64,000 nucleotides of DNA from NCBI RefSeq assembly GCF_907177275.1, contig NZ_CAJSLV010000001.1, forward strand, positions 372,001 through 436,000. Reading direction: 5' to 3'. The DNA is from Actinacidiphila cocklensis. Lineage in GTDB: Bacteria > Actinomycetota > Actinomycetes > Streptomycetales > Streptomycetaceae. Each line of letters begins with the position of its first letter. The stretch's first letter is position 1. Under the pieces are notes generated by a model, which made no database searches, was not told the DNA's origin, and worked only from the letters and a program-made list of their open reading frames with translations. Shown here piece by piece: positions 52,714 to 61,889 of the stretch. A program made the position numbers and the translations under genes.

Positions 52714-54132
52714 GTGACGACCTCGTACGAGGACACTGCGACGGCGGCATCGCCGGTGGCCGTGGGCAGCCGGTCCCAGCGGGTCGCGTTTCTCACGGTG
52801 ACCTGCCTGGGCCAGTTCATGGTGCTGCTCGACAACACGATCGTCGGCACGGCGCTGCCCGACATGCGGCAGCGCCTGCACACCCAGTTGACCGGCCTGC
52901 AGTGGATCGTCGACGCCTACGTGCTGCTCGTCGCCATGCTGCTGCTGACCGGCGGCGTCTTCGCCGACCGCTTCGGCCGCAAGCGGGTGTTCCTGGCCGG
53001 CGTCGCGGTGTTCACCGCCGCGTCAGGGCTGTGCGCCCTCGCACCGTCGATCGGCTGGCTGATCACCGGGCGGGTACTGCAGGGCATCGGTGCCGCGGCG
53101 CTCAGCCCGGCGTCGCTGGCGTTGCTCGCCGCCGCCCATCCGGTGCCCGCGGATCGGGTCAAGGCGATCGGGCTGTGGGCCGGAGTCAGCGGTATCGGTC
53201 TGGCCGCCGGTCCCCTGGCCGGCGGGGTGCTGACGGAGGCCTTCGGCTGGCCCGCCGTCTTCCTCGTCAACCTGCCGATCGGCCTCGTCCTGCTGCTGGC
53301 CGGCCTGCGCGTCCTGGGGGAGTCCCGCAACCCGGGTGCCCCCGCCATCGACCTCCCCGGCACGGTCCTGTCGGTCCTGGGAGTGGGGGCGCTGACCTAC
53401 GGGCTGATCGAGGGCGGTTCCCGCGGCTGGACCTCGCCGGTGATCCTCGGCGGTTTCGTCGCCGCGGTCGTGCTGCTCGGGCTCTTCGTCTCCGTCGAGA
53501 GCCGCCGGGCGGCGCCGATGCTGCCGCTGGGGCTGTTCCGGCAGCGGCTGTTCACGGTGTCCAACGCGGCGATGGTCGTGGTGGGGTTCGCCCTGATGGG
53601 CTCGTCGTTCTTCTTCTCCCAGTTCTTCGTGTACGTGCAGGGCAGCTCGATCCTGCGGGCCGGCCTGCAGACCCTGCCCACCTCGCTCGCCATGGTCGCC
53701 GTCAGCCCGTACGCGGGCCGGCTCGCCGCCGGGTACGGCTTCCGGATCGTGGTCACCGCCGGCCTGGCGCTGGCCGGGCTGGGGCTGCTGGCCCTGGGCT
53801 TCGTGCACGCGGACACCGGCTACGGGAACGTGTGGTGGCGGCTTACGGCGGTCGGCGCCGGCTTCGCGCTGACGCTGTCCCCGCTGACCGGCGCCGCCAT
53901 CCAGGCGGTCAGCCCGCAGGAGGGCGGCCTCGCCTCGGGGGTCAGCAGCACCACGCGGCAGATCGGCGCGGTGCTCGGCGTGGCACTGCTCGGAGCCGTC
54001 GTCCGCACCCGGGAGTCCGGCGGAGGGTCCTTCGAGACCGGCCTGGACAGCGCCTTCCTCGCGGCCGGCGCCGTCACCCTGGTCACTGCCGTCTTCACCG
54101 GCCGGTGGCTGACGAGGTCCGACCGCGGGTGA
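52714..54132 (+). CDS. DHA2-family MFS drug exporter
   Basis: A 472-residue EmrB/QacA-type transporter with 14 segments: FMVLLDNTIVGTALPDMRQ in segment 1, GVFADRFGRKRVFLAG as motif A, and GVSGIGLAAGPLAGGVL as motif C in segment 5. GTG 52714 has AGGACCGG upstream. Divergent TetR control suggests induction by its drug substrate. Confidence 0.92.
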   Translation: MTTSYEDTATAASPVAVGSRSQRVAFLTVTCLGQFMVLLDNTIVGTALPDMRQRLHTQLTGLQWIVDAYVLLVAMLLLTGGVFADRFGRKRVFLAGVAVFTAASGLCALAPSIGWLITGRVLQGIGAAALSPASLALLAAAHPVPADRVKAIGLWAGVSGIGLAAGPLAGGVLTEAFGWPAVFLVNLPIGLVLLLAGLRVLGESRNPGAPAIDLPGTVLSVLGVGALTYGLIEGGSRGWTSPVILGGFVAAVVLLGLFVSVESRRAAPMLPLGLFRQRLFTVSNAAMVVVGFALMGSSFFFSQFFVYVQGSSILRAGLQTLPTSLAMVAVSPYAGRLAAGYGFRIVVTAGLALAGLGLLALGFVHADTGYGNVWWRLTAVGAGFALTLSPLTGAAIQAVSPQEGGLASGVSSTTRQIGAVLGVALLGAVVRTRESGGGSFETGLDSAFLAAGAVTLVTAVFTGRWLTRSDRG

Positions 54133-54144
54133 GCCGCCCGCGCG

Positions 54145-54198
54145 GCGCAGGAGTGGACCTGCAACGGCACCGACAACCAGCGCTGGGCCACGCCGTGA
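54145..54198 (+). pseudogene. Remnant of a ricin-type lectin domain C-terminus
   Basis: The plus strand reads AQEWTCNGTDNQRWATP and stop, the last QxW repeat of a CBM13/ricin beta-trefoil domain. Only 17 codons remain, straight after the exporter gene. Confidence 0.6.
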
Positions 54199-54233
54199 AC
54201 CGCTCGTGACATCCGCCCTTCCGCCACGGCGGA

Positions 54234-54731
54234 TCACCTCGCCTGCAGCTGCTCGCGGATCTGCGTGATCAGCGCGGCGAGGTGGCGGGCGGCGGTGGCC
54301 GCCGCCGCGTCCGGGTCGTGCGCGGCGATCGCCGCCAGCAGGTCCTCGTGGCTCGCGGTGCCGACGTCGGCCGGCTCGGGATCGGCGGTGGCCTGCTGGA
54401 TACCGCGGGCGATGGACTCGGTCATCGCCCGGTAGAGCTCGCTGAGCAGCGGGTTGTGGGAGGCGTCCACCAGCGCGCTGTGGAAGCGGACCGCGCGCTC
54501 CACCCGCTGGTCGAGGCTGCCGGCGTCGGGACTGCGGGACAGGGCGGTCAGGTCGGCGAGATCCTGCTCGGTGCGGCGTTCCGCGGCCTGGCGCGCCGCC
54601 TCGACCTCCAGCCCGCGCCGCACCGTCACGACGTCGAGCAGCGGCGCCAGTGCGGCCCGCCGCACGATCACGCCCTCGGTCTCGCTGCGGGCGCGCACGT
54701 AGGTCCCGTCGCCGTGCCTGACGTCGAGCAT
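54234..54731 (-). pseudogene. GntR/FadR-type regulator lacking its DNA-binding helix
   Basis: A 165-residue open frame with an intact FCD ligand domain (RFHSALVDASHNPLLSELY; SHEDLLAAIAAHDPDAA with metal-binding histidines). The frame opens at MLDVRHGDGTYVRAR, which is the wing of the GntR winged helix; the 60 or so residues of helix-turn-helix that should precede it are absent upstream. The protein could not bind DNA in the normal way. It abuts a fragment of an unrelated gene on the other strand. Confidence 0.72.
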
Positions 54732-54739
54732 CCCGGCGC

Positions 54740-54850
54740 ATGGACGCCGCCCTGGTGGACGACGCCCACGGCGACCTCGTCGAACGCGACCCCGGCAAGG
54801 TCGCCAGCCCCTTCGACGTCATGCCCGCCTGGAAACGGCCGGCAGCATAG
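54740..54850 (+). pseudogene. Fragment of an unidentified gene (C-terminal)
   Basis: A 36-codon plus-strand frame, MDAALVDDAHGDLVERDPGK then VASPFDVMPAWKRPAA and stop. It reads like genuine coding sequence but lacks an N-terminus and a ribosome site. I do not recognise the family. It may mark the deletion end that removed the GntR helix-turn-helix. Confidence 0.35.
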
Positions 54851-54911
54851 CGCCGAGGAGGCCGCGGCCCTCAGGCGTGCGCCGCACGGACCGGGACGGC
54901 AGTAGCCCCGG

Positions 54912-55823
54912 TCAGGCGTCCGGGCGGGCGGTGCGGGTGGCGCCCGCCGACGCTGCCATCACGCACAGCACGGCGATCCACTGCGACCAGTGCAGCGACT
55001 CCTTCAGCACCACCAGGCCGATGAGCGCCGCCACCGCCGGTTCGAGGCTCATCAGGATGCCGAACACGTGCGGCGGGATCTTGCGCAGCGCCTCCAGCTC
55101 CAGCGAGTAAGGGACCACCGACGACAGCAGTGCCACGCCGGACCCCGCGAGCAGGACCCACGGCTGGACCAGGGCCCTTCCGCTGCCGGCCACGCCGAAC
55201 GGCACGGCGACCACCGCGGCGACGGCCATGCCCAGGGCCAGGCCGTTGCCCTCCGAGGTGCGCCGGCCCAGCGCCGCACCGAGCAGGATGTACAAGCCCC
55301 AGCACGTTCCCGCGACAAGGGCGAACAGCAGGCCGACGAGGTCGAGTTCGCCCCGCCCGTCCATCAGCAGGGCCACGCCTCCTCCCGCGAGCAGTGCCCA
55401 CAGGGCGTCCAGCCACCGCCGCGACCCGCCCAGGGCCACGGCCAGCGGGCCGAGGAACTCGACGGTCACCGCGATCCCCAGCGGGAGCCGGTCCAGCGCC
55501 AGGTAGAAGGAGAGGTTCATGACGCCAAGGACCAGGCCGTAACCGACCACCACCGTCCACGCCCTGCGGTCCATGCGCAGCGACGGCCGCCACCACAGGA
55601 GCAGCACCCCCGCGGCGAAGAAGAGCCGCAACGCGACCGTCCCGAAGCTGCCCACCTCGCCGAACAGCTGCTTGGCCACCGCCGAGCCCATCTGGACGCT
55701 GACGATGCCGACCAGTACGAGCGCCGGCGGCGGGATCGCCCCGAAGGCCCGGCCGGCCGGCGTGGTCGAGGAGGGACGCGGGGCAGGGGCGGCTTCGGTC
55801 CCGTCGACGTTGAAGATGGCCAC
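54912..55823 (-). CDS. EamA-family permease (RhtA/YojE-like)
   Basis: A 303-residue membrane protein of the drug/metabolite transporter superfamily, with ten predicted segments in two EamA halves (ALVLVGIVSVQMGSAVAKQL opens the first; AGTCWGLYILLGAALGRRT the second; LMSLEPAVAALIGLVVLKES near the end). It resembles threonine/homoserine exporters of the RhtA type. Start GTG 55823 is chosen; a longer frame starts at 55913. Substrate unknown. Confidence 0.88.
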   Translation of the reverse strand: MAIFNVDGTEAAPAPRPSSTTPAGRAFGAIPPPALVLVGIVSVQMGSAVAKQLFGEVGSFGTVALRLFFAAGVLLLWWRPSLRMDRRAWTVVVGYGLVLGVMNLSFYLALDRLPLGIAVTVEFLGPLAVALGGSRRWLDALWALLAGGGVALLMDGRGELDLVGLLFALVAGTCWGLYILLGAALGRRTSEGNGLALGMAVAAVVAVPFGVAGSGRALVQPWVLLAGSGVALLSSVVPYSLELEALRKIPPHVFGILMSLEPAVAALIGLVVLKESLHWSQWIAVLCVMAASAGATRTARPDA

Positions 55824-55978
55824 AGGCGGATTCTCGGCGATCGGGCGGCGCACGGCACACGAGTTTCGCCCGTGCGGGCGAGAGCGCGGCCCCGCCCGGT
55901 CCTCCACCCTCACCCCGCGGTGACTCCTGGCGGGCCGCCCCGCACTGGGCGGCCCGCCCTCCGCTGTCCGTGCCGCCG

Positions 55979-56554
55979 CTACGGGATGGTCGTGACGGCG
56001 CTGTACGCCGGGCTGCTCGTCCCCGAACTGCCGTCGGGGAACGTCACCGAGGCGATGGCCCCGGTCTGGTAACTGCCGGGGCTGTACTGGTACTCGGTGT
56101 CGGCGGCGGCTGTGAGGGTGGAATAGGTCACCCGCTCGTTGGAGGACAGCGCCGTGGTGCCCCTGAAGAGCACGACCAGCAGGTCGATCGAGTTCACGAC
56201 GTTGTTGCAGGTGACGTGCGCGATCCCCTCCACCCCGCTGGGGTAGGGGAACGGACCGCCGTAGAAGCGGAAGGGGTTGGAGGCCGTGACCTGGCAGGTG
56301 ATGGCGACGGCGGGGGACACGCTCGGCGAGCGCGTGACGGTGACGTGTGCGGAAGCGGTCCCGGCCCGGTAGGTGGTGACGCCCGGCGGGATGACGAACG
56401 TCGTACTGGTGCCGGCGCGTTGGGCGGCGTCCGGCTGCGGCGCCGCCGCCTCCGCGGCGGGGACCGCGACCAGCGTGCCGGCCGCCATGAGCGCGGCGAC
56501 GGCCGCGGCGCCCAGCGCGGAACGGCTGGCTAAGTGCTTCCTCTTCGGTGTCAC
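55979..56554 (-). CDS. Small secreted protein, TTA codon in signal peptide
   Basis: A 191-residue predicted secreted protein. Signal peptide: KRKHLASRS, hydrophobic core ALGAAAVAALMAAGTLVAV, cleavage near AEA-AA. The mature part is beta-rich with two cysteines (ITCQV, HVTCNN), probably one disulfide. No known family is recognised with certainty. GTG 56554 has GAGGAGA upstream. Codon 8 is TTA (forward 56531-56533), implying bldA control. Confidence 0.7.
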   Translation of the reverse strand: MTPKRKHLASRSALGAAAVAALMAAGTLVAVPAAEAAAPQPDAAQRAGTSTTFVIPPGVTTYRAGTASAHVTVTRSPSVSPAVAITCQVTASNPFRFYGGPFPYPSGVEGIAHVTCNNVVNSIDLLVVLFRGTTALSSNERVTYSTLTAAADTEYQYSPGSYQTGAIASVTFPDGSSGTSSPAYSAVTTIP

Positions 56555-56999
56555 GCTGTCTCCTCGGATTGTCCGCGGAATTCCGCGGTGAACGCTTTCG
56601 CCCTCGCGGTACGGGATTTCCGCGATGCGTACATATGGTCGGTTCCGTCCGAGCGGGGCGTCAAGGCGGACGCTTTTTGTGGCCGGAACGCGGCGAAACG
56701 GACATGACGGAAGCGCGCGGCGCGGCGTGGAGGATACGAGCCACCCGCAGAGCGCGGGGGAGCGCGGAACGCCCGCGCGGCCCGTGGCGGGTGAGAGGCG
56801 GGTGTGTCGGAGGGCACGGTGGGGGGCCGGCCCGGGTGCGACCGGACCGCAGCACACCACCGGGCGCCGCGCGGGGCGCGGCGGAGAACGTCCGAAATCC
56901 CGTGCGACGGTCGGCGGTTCGCGCCACCCGCGCGGCCTGCCCGCACCGGCGGATCGCGCCAGCCGGCGGTCCCGGTCCCGGTACAGTCGCCGGGCCCGC
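56555..56999. other. Gap of 445 bases, no gene
   Basis: No coding sequence is convincing. A hairpin GCGTC-aaggcg-GACGC followed by TTTTT (56658-56678) looks like an intrinsic terminator pointing right, although no rightward gene precedes it. The promoter of the secreted protein should lie in its left part. Confidence 0.35.
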
Positions 57000-58295
57000 T
57001 CAGGGTGCGTCGAGGCCGCCGTCGGGGTGGCGTACTCCGGCCGACCACCGCTCGTGCAGGAACTTCACCGGCGGGTACCTCGCGGCTGCCCGCTCGTCGA
57101 GGTCGACGCCCCAGCCGGGCGCGTCGGAGGGTGCCAGGTACCCGTCGCGCACCACAGGAGTGCCGGGGAAGACCTCGTGCGTCGCCTCGTTGTAGGTGTG
57201 CGACTCCTGGTAGCCGAACGCGGGCGTCGAGACGTCCACCGCGAGGTTCGCCGCCACCCCCACCGGGGAGATGTCGCCGGGGGAGTGGAAGGCGGTGCGC
57301 ACGCCGAGCAGTTCGGCCAGGGCCACCAGCTTGCGGGTGGGCGTCAGGCCGCCGATCGCCGAGGTGTGCAGGCGCAGCAGGTCGATGCCGCCGTCCCGGA
57401 TCAGCCGGACCGCGTCGGTGACGTTGCCGATCTGCTCGCCGACCGCGATCGGCACCGGCGAGGCGGCGCGTACCTCCGGCAGCCGGTCGTAGAACTCCGG
57501 CGCGATGACGTCCTCCAGGAAGGACAGGGCATACGGTTCCAGCGCCCGGGCCAGCACCACCGCCTGCTTGGGTGTGAGCCGGCTGTGCACGTCGTGCATC
57601 AGGCTGACGTCCTCGCCCAGCCGCGCCCGGGCGGCCTCGAACAGCCGGGGCGTGGCCCGCAGGTACTGGGCGGTGTCCCAGCCGTCCGGGTGGGGCGAGC
57701 GCGGGTAGCCGCCGCGCGTGCCCGGAGCGCCGTAGGTGCCCAGGCCCGGACCGCCGACCTGGAGCCGGATGTGCCGGTAGCCCTGGTCGAGCAGCGTTTC
57801 GGCCTGCTCCAGCGTCTCCTGCACGGTGGTGCCCGCGGCGTGCGAGTAGACCTCGACGGCGGCCCGGCTGCGGCCGCCGAGCAGTTCGTAGACGGGCATG
57901 CCGGCCCGCTTGCCTGCGATGTCCCACAGGGCCTGGTCGATGCCCGAGAGCGCGTTGCCGAGCACCGGGCCGCCCCGCCAGTAGGAGGAGTAGTGCACCA
58001 GCCGGGTGATGTCCTCGATGTCGGCCGGGTTGCGTCCGACGACCAGCGGGCCGACGTGCTCGTCGACCGCGGCCGCGACCGCCGCGTAGCGCTGGGTGAA
58101 GGTCGCGCAGCCCAGACCGTACAACCCGGGTTCCGAGGTGTCGACGCGCACCACGACCAGCGGCAGCCCCTCGGGTGCGGTGACCACGGCGCGGACCGCG
58201 GTCACCCGCAGCCCGTCCTGCCGGTGCCACGGCGGGCGGGCCTCGGGCAGGCCGCCCTCGCCGTCGAGCAGCGCGTTGGGGCCGGTTGCGGTCAT
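57000..58295 (-). CDS. Enolase-superfamily sugar acid dehydratase (ManD/RspA-like)
   Basis: A 431-residue enolase-superfamily enzyme. Metal ligands are visible in order: Asp in LMHDVHSRLT (with the ManD-type catalytic His two residues on), Glu in LSFLEDVIAPEF and Glu in IAVGEQIGN; further on FHSPGDISPVG supplies the second conserved His. This matches mannonate/gluconate-type dehydratases of the ManD group. ATG 58295 has GAAGGAGA upstream. Divergent from an NAD-dependent epimerase/dehydrogenase, so probably hexuronate catabolism. Confidence 0.9.
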   Translation of the reverse strand: MTATGPNALLDGEGGLPEARPPWHRQDGLRVTAVRAVVTAPEGLPLVVVRVDTSEPGLYGLGCATFTQRYAAVAAAVDEHVGPLVVGRNPADIEDITRLVHYSSYWRGGPVLGNALSGIDQALWDIAGKRAGMPVYELLGGRSRAAVEVYSHAAGTTVQETLEQAETLLDQGYRHIRLQVGGPGLGTYGAPGTRGGYPRSPHPDGWDTAQYLRATPRLFEAARARLGEDVSLMHDVHSRLTPKQAVVLARALEPYALSFLEDVIAPEFYDRLPEVRAASPVPIAVGEQIGNVTDAVRLIRDGGIDLLRLHTSAIGGLTPTRKLVALAELLGVRTAFHSPGDISPVGVAANLAVDVSTPAFGYQESHTYNEATHEVFPGTPVVRDGYLAPSDAPGWGVDLDERAAARYPPVKFLHERWSAGVRHPDGGLDAP

Positions 58296-58424
58296 CTCGG
58301 GATCTCCTTCGGCGGGGGACGGCGGTACGGGCACGCGCCCTGCCGACGGCCCCCGCGTCGGGTGGTGGGCGTGCGGCAGCCGGCTGCCGATCAGTCAACC
58401 ACGGCAAGAGATTGGCTGGAAGGC

Positions 58425-58445
58425 GGTAAATTCATGGGTAAATTC
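58425..58445. promoter_or_regulatory. Direct repeats GGTAAATTC in the divergent promoter
   Basis: GGTAAATTC occurs at 58425-58433 and 58437-58445 (12-base period) between the dehydratase and epimerase genes, in an AT-rich patch. Possible regulator site for both genes. Confidence 0.5.
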
Positions 58446-58534
58446 TGCAATAACCCTGTCGACTGGTTGCGGCGGGGAGCGCCGGACGGTCGCGGAAGCG
58501 GCGGTGCGGCGCGTCGCTCTGGAGGGAGTTCACC

Positions 58535-59377
58535 GTGAAGGTCCTGGTCACCGGCGCAGGCGGCACGCTCGGCCGCGAAGTGGTCGCGCACCTTCGGGGC
58601 GAGGGCTGGACGGTCCGCGCGCACGACCGCACCCCGGCCGACCCGTCCGCCGCCGACGAGGTGCTCACCGGCGAGCTGCGGGACGCCGGCGTGCTCGCCC
58701 GCGCGGTGGACGCGGTGGACGCCGTGGTGCACGCCGCCGCGCTGCCCTCCCCGACCGCCGCCGCCGAGGACGAGGTCTTCCTCAACAACGTCACCGCCTC
58801 CCACCTGGTGCTGGCCGGCGCCGCACGGGCCGGTGCCGGCCGCCTGGTGAACGTCTCCAGCCTGTCCGCGCTCGGCTTCGCCTTCTCCCGGCACGACCTG
58901 TCCCCGCGCAGCGTGCCGGTGACCGAGGATCAGACCTTCACCGGTGACGACGTGTACGGACTGTCGAAGTACGTCGGCGAGGAGATCGCCGCGCGGGTCA
59001 GCAGCCGCTGGGGCGCCACCGCGGTCAGCCTGCGCTTCCCCTTCCTCGGCACCGGCGACCGGCTGCGGCGGCACCTGGAACGGGTGCACGCCGACCCGCG
59101 CGTCGACCGGGGTTCGCTGTGGGGGTGGCTGGACACGAGGGACGCCGCCCGCGCGATCGGCCTGGCGCTGACCGCCCCGCTCGACGGCCACACCGTGGTC
59201 AACGTGGCCGCACCCGACACCACGGCGCTGGTGCCGACCGCGGACCTCGTCCGCCGCTACCATCCCGGCACCCGCTTCGACGCCCCGCTCGAAGGCTTCG
59301 CGGTCCCCTTCGCCACCCGCCGCAGCCAGGAGCTGCTCGGCTTCGCCACCCGCCACGCCTGGCGGCCCCGGAACTGA
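58535..59377 (+). CDS. NAD-dependent epimerase/dehydratase, uronate-dehydrogenase-like
   Basis: A 280-residue extended SDR: VTGAGGTLGREVVAHL glycine motif, VVHAAALPSP, catalytic Ser in NVSSLSALG and Tyr/Lys in YGLSKYVGEE. Short length and motif spacing resemble uronate dehydrogenases, which oxidise hexuronates to aldarolactones. GTG 58535 has GGAGGG upstream. Divergent from a sugar acid dehydratase, with which it could form an oxidative uronate route. Confidence 0.85.
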   Translation: MKVLVTGAGGTLGREVVAHLRGEGWTVRAHDRTPADPSAADEVLTGELRDAGVLARAVDAVDAVVHAAALPSPTAAAEDEVFLNNVTASHLVLAGAARAGAGRLVNVSSLSALGFAFSRHDLSPRSVPVTEDQTFTGDDVYGLSKYVGEEIAARVSSRWGATAVSLRFPFLGTGDRLRRHLERVHADPRVDRGSLWGWLDTRDAARAIGLALTAPLDGHTVVNVAAPDTTALVPTADLVRRYHPGTRFDAPLEGFAVPFATRRSQELLGFATRHAWRPRN

Positions 59378-59428
59378 ACCGGCGCACAGCCGTGACCCGG
59401 CACGTTCGCAGCGGCTGTGCCGCAGAGC

Positions 59429-59545
59429 TCAGCGCTTGTCGCGCAGCAGCCTGACGATGACCGCCAGCGAGAAGACGATCACCAGCACGGTCATGAAAAC
59501 CCACTCCGGACTCCCGGTGGGCATTCCCTTGTAGGCCATCTCCAT
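59429..59545 (-). CDS. Small single-span membrane protein, 38 residues
   Basis: The minus strand encodes MEMAYKGMPTGSPEWVF, a hydrophobic span MTVLVIVFSLAVIV, then RLLRDKR and TGA. One transmembrane helix with a basic cytoplasmic tail. A weak GAGG site lies about 13 bases upstream. Similar short membrane proteins are common in Streptomyces; function unknown. Confidence 0.5.
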   Translation of the reverse strand: MEMAYKGMPTGSPEWVFMTVLVIVFSLAVIVRLLRDKR

Positions 59546-59799
59546 TGGACCCTGCACCTCGACCTCACGATGTCCTGCCCCGGTCGACGCCCTTCCCAGG
59601 CGTCAACTCCCGGCGCGAACGGGCGGAATGCCGCCCTTCACCGTTCGGCTACCCCCGAACCGCGCTCGCAGCCGGACTTGTTGCCGTAGGGGGCAGGGTC
59701 CTGCACCGGCGAGGTCGCGCGGCCCGCGCGCCCGACTCCCGGAGCAGGCGGGGGTCTACTGCTCCGGGAGCCGCCCGGCACGCCGGCCAGGGGTGCGGG

Positions 59800-59925
59800 T
59801 CAGTTCACGTAGACGGTCGTCCCGCCGGCCGTCGCGTCCAGTACGGGGCTGTAGCCGGCGGTCAGGTACGCGCTCGGCGAGGTCCCGCAGGCCGGCAGCG
59901 AACCGCTGGTGAGCTTGAACGGCTG
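59800..59925 (-). pseudogene. C-terminal fragment of an unidentified protein
   Basis: The minus strand reads NQPFKLTSGSLPACGTSPSA, then YLTAGYSPVLDATAGGTTVY and VN-stop. Composition suggests real coding sequence of a secreted protein, but a stop codon lies shortly upstream in frame. It overlaps the lectin fragment on the other strand, so the junction of two gene ends must lie near 59,900-59,925. Confidence 0.35.
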
Positions 59926-60085
59926 GTTCACGAACTGCCAGGGCGACGGCTACTGGACCTGGCGCAACACCGCCGGCGGCCTGTGCCTCGACGTGGCCGG
60001 CGGCTCCTCCGCTCCGGGCGCGAACGTCCAGCAGTGGACCTGCAACGAACTCTCCCCGCAGATCTGGAAACTCGACCCTCGCTGA
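59909..60085 (+). pseudogene. Remnant of a ricin-type beta-trefoil (CBM13) domain
   Basis: The plus strand reads GLCLDVAGGSSAPGANVQQW followed by TCNELSPQIWKLDPR and stop, with two QxW motifs, the C-terminal third of a ricin-type carbohydrate-binding module as attached to secreted glycosidases. No catalytic domain or start is present. Confidence 0.7.
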
Positions 60086-60179
60086 ACTCCGGTACCGCGA
60101 CGGTCACTTACCGTCCGACACCGGCGGAGGCCGGCGGTAAACCGGGTGCCAGGGCCGCCTCCGCCGTGCACAATCAGCG

Positions 60180-60499
60180 CCGCTGCCCCAACTGATCGCC
60201 GACCGGCTGCTCGCCGCCGTCGAACCGCTGCCCCACCCGCTCCGGCTGCGCGAGGTGGCCCGCACCGCCGCCGCCCTCGCCTCCTCCGACCTGCTGACCC
60301 TGCTGGCGACTGGGACGGCCGCGGCGTGTACGAACGCCGGCTCGCCGCGCTGGCCGCCGTCGCCGGACGGCAGGCGCGCCATCTGATCGACCGGATCGAC
60401 GACCCCGACCCGGTGGTGCGCCGCTACGCGCACCGGGCGATCGGCGAACTGCCCTTGCCTGACCACGACATCGAGTGGCGAGCGTCGAAGGTCCGGTGA
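60180..60499 (+). pseudogene. Frameshifted HEAT-repeat protein fragment
   Basis: Two frames carry parts of one protein: LIADRLLAAVEPLPHPLRLR to about 60,300, then in another frame RQARHLIDRIDDPDPVVRRY and AHRAIGELPLP. The second part is a typical HEAT-repeat helix pair. A deletion or frameshift near 60,300 and loss of both ends make it a pseudogene. Confidence 0.6.
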
Positions 60500-60546
60500 C
60501 ACCGCTGCCCGCGGTGTCACCGGACCGCGTTTCCGCGCTGGCCCCG

Positions 60547-61428
60547 TCAGCCGATCACCTGGGTGATCCAGCCGCGGAAGTGGGCTGCGCTGGTGCTGAT
60601 GTCGGGTCCCGCGCCGCAGACTTCCTCGGGGCCGCGGGAGTCCGCGCCGACCAGGACCCAGGCGCCGTCGAGGAGCCTGACCACGGGCGAGCCGGAATCG
60701 CCGTTGCAGGGTCCGAACGTGCCGTCCACGTTGTCCGCGCAGTCGTCGCCCGGCCGGATGCCCCAGGAGTCGTCGCCGTTGGCGGCGGCCACGCATGTGG
60801 GGGTGTCGGACGGCAGGATCCTGGTGTCGAGTTGCTGGAGGAAGGTCGTCACCGAGGTCGAGTCGGCGTCGACGGTGTAACCCCAGCCGAGCTCACGGAT
60901 CCTGGTGCCGGGTGCGGCCTCGCTGACGGGGAGCTTCACGGGCCGTTCCGGCACCCGGGTGGCCAGGTGGAGCAGGGCGAGGTCCGCGCCGGAAGCCCGG
61001 GTGTCGGATGCGACGAAGCCCGGATCGACCACGATGTCGGTGAGTTGGGCCACGGTGCCACCGGCCGTCCGGTCGTCGGATCCCACCCTGACGTGGAATA
61101 GCGACGGGTCCTGAATCGCATAGGGTGTTCCGTCCGTTGTCACGTCCGTGACGCAATGCGCCGCCGTGAGTACCCAGTCCGCGCTGACCAGTGCGCCTCC
61201 GCAGCGGTTGTGGTCGGGGTCGCCGTTCTTCGCCACCTGCAGCGAGACGATGAACGAGTAGTTCTGGTCCGCCGGATGGCCGCCGATGATGGACGGTGTG
61301 ACGGCGCCGGACGTCGTGGCCTGCGCCGTTCCCAGGCCGGCGGTCAGCCCGACCGCGGCCAGTGCCACAGCCCCGTGGGCCAGCCGCCGCTTCCAACTGC
61401 CCTGTGGATCCCGATTCTTCATGGCCAT
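60547..61428 (-). CDS. Secreted trypsin-like serine protease (S1)
   Basis: A 293-residue S1 protease. Signal peptide (RRLAHGAVALAAVGLTAGLG, cleavage near AQA), then a propeptide and the IIGGHPADQNYSF activation site. Catalytic triad: His91 (LTAAHC), Asp in GADLALLHLA, Ser in CNGDSGSPVV; three probable disulfides. ATG 61428 is chosen; ATG 61422 is also possible. A palindrome ACTATG-N5-CATAGT lies about 50 bases upstream. Confidence 0.92.
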   Translation of the reverse strand: MAMKNRDPQGSWKRRLAHGAVALAAVGLTAGLGTAQATTSGAVTPSIIGGHPADQNYSFIVSLQVAKNGDPDHNRCGGALVSADWVLTAAHCVTDVTTDGTPYAIQDPSLFHVRVGSDDRTAGGTVAQLTDIVVDPGFVASDTRASGADLALLHLATRVPERPVKLPVSEAAPGTRIRELGWGYTVDADSTSVTTFLQQLDTRILPSDTPTCVAAANGDDSWGIRPGDDCADNVDGTFGPCNGDSGSPVVRLLDGAWVLVGADSRGPEEVCGAGPDISTSAAHFRGWITQVIG

Positions 61429-61889
61429 ACGGCTCTTTTCCTCCACTCGGCTATCTGCCGTCCTGCCGCCGCAGAACAACTATGAGAACCATAGTATGTG
61501 TGAGGCGGAAGTGAAGTGAGTTCGGGGGCTGGTCGGCGCCGCCGACGTCGCATCCCGCGAATCGACGACAACTCTGCGCACGAAGGCCGCCGTTGGCGTG
61601 GGTGTCGCGGACCGCGCAGGTGCGCCGGCTTCCGGCGGCGTGGAGCGGCGCGAATCGGCCAGCGCGTCCGGGTGTCCTCGGTCCGCCCACCGCCGCGACG
61701 TGCCGTGACCCCCGCCGCAGACTTCCGTCGCTTCTCTGGGACCGGCGACTTGTCGCCAATCATGGGCTTTTTCTGTACATGACATCGACGCATCGTGGGC
61801 ACCTGCTTACGATGCGCGAAAGTTCCGCGGCACGACCCCAGGACGGGCCGATCCCGGCCCGGTCACCCCCACTCGCGAGAAGGTGAAGC
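61429..61889. promoter_or_regulatory. Divergent promoter region of the protease and VWD protein
   Basis: No gene in these 461 bases. ACTATG-AGAAC-CATAGT (61479-61495) is a perfect inverted repeat on the protease side. CGCATCGT-N12-ACGATGCG (61789-61816) is a perfect inverted repeat on the VWD-protein side. Confidence 0.55.

Noticed and set aside
56658-56678. Hairpin plus T5 resembling an intrinsic terminator
   Set aside because: It points right with no rightward gene before it; kept only as a note in the gap description.
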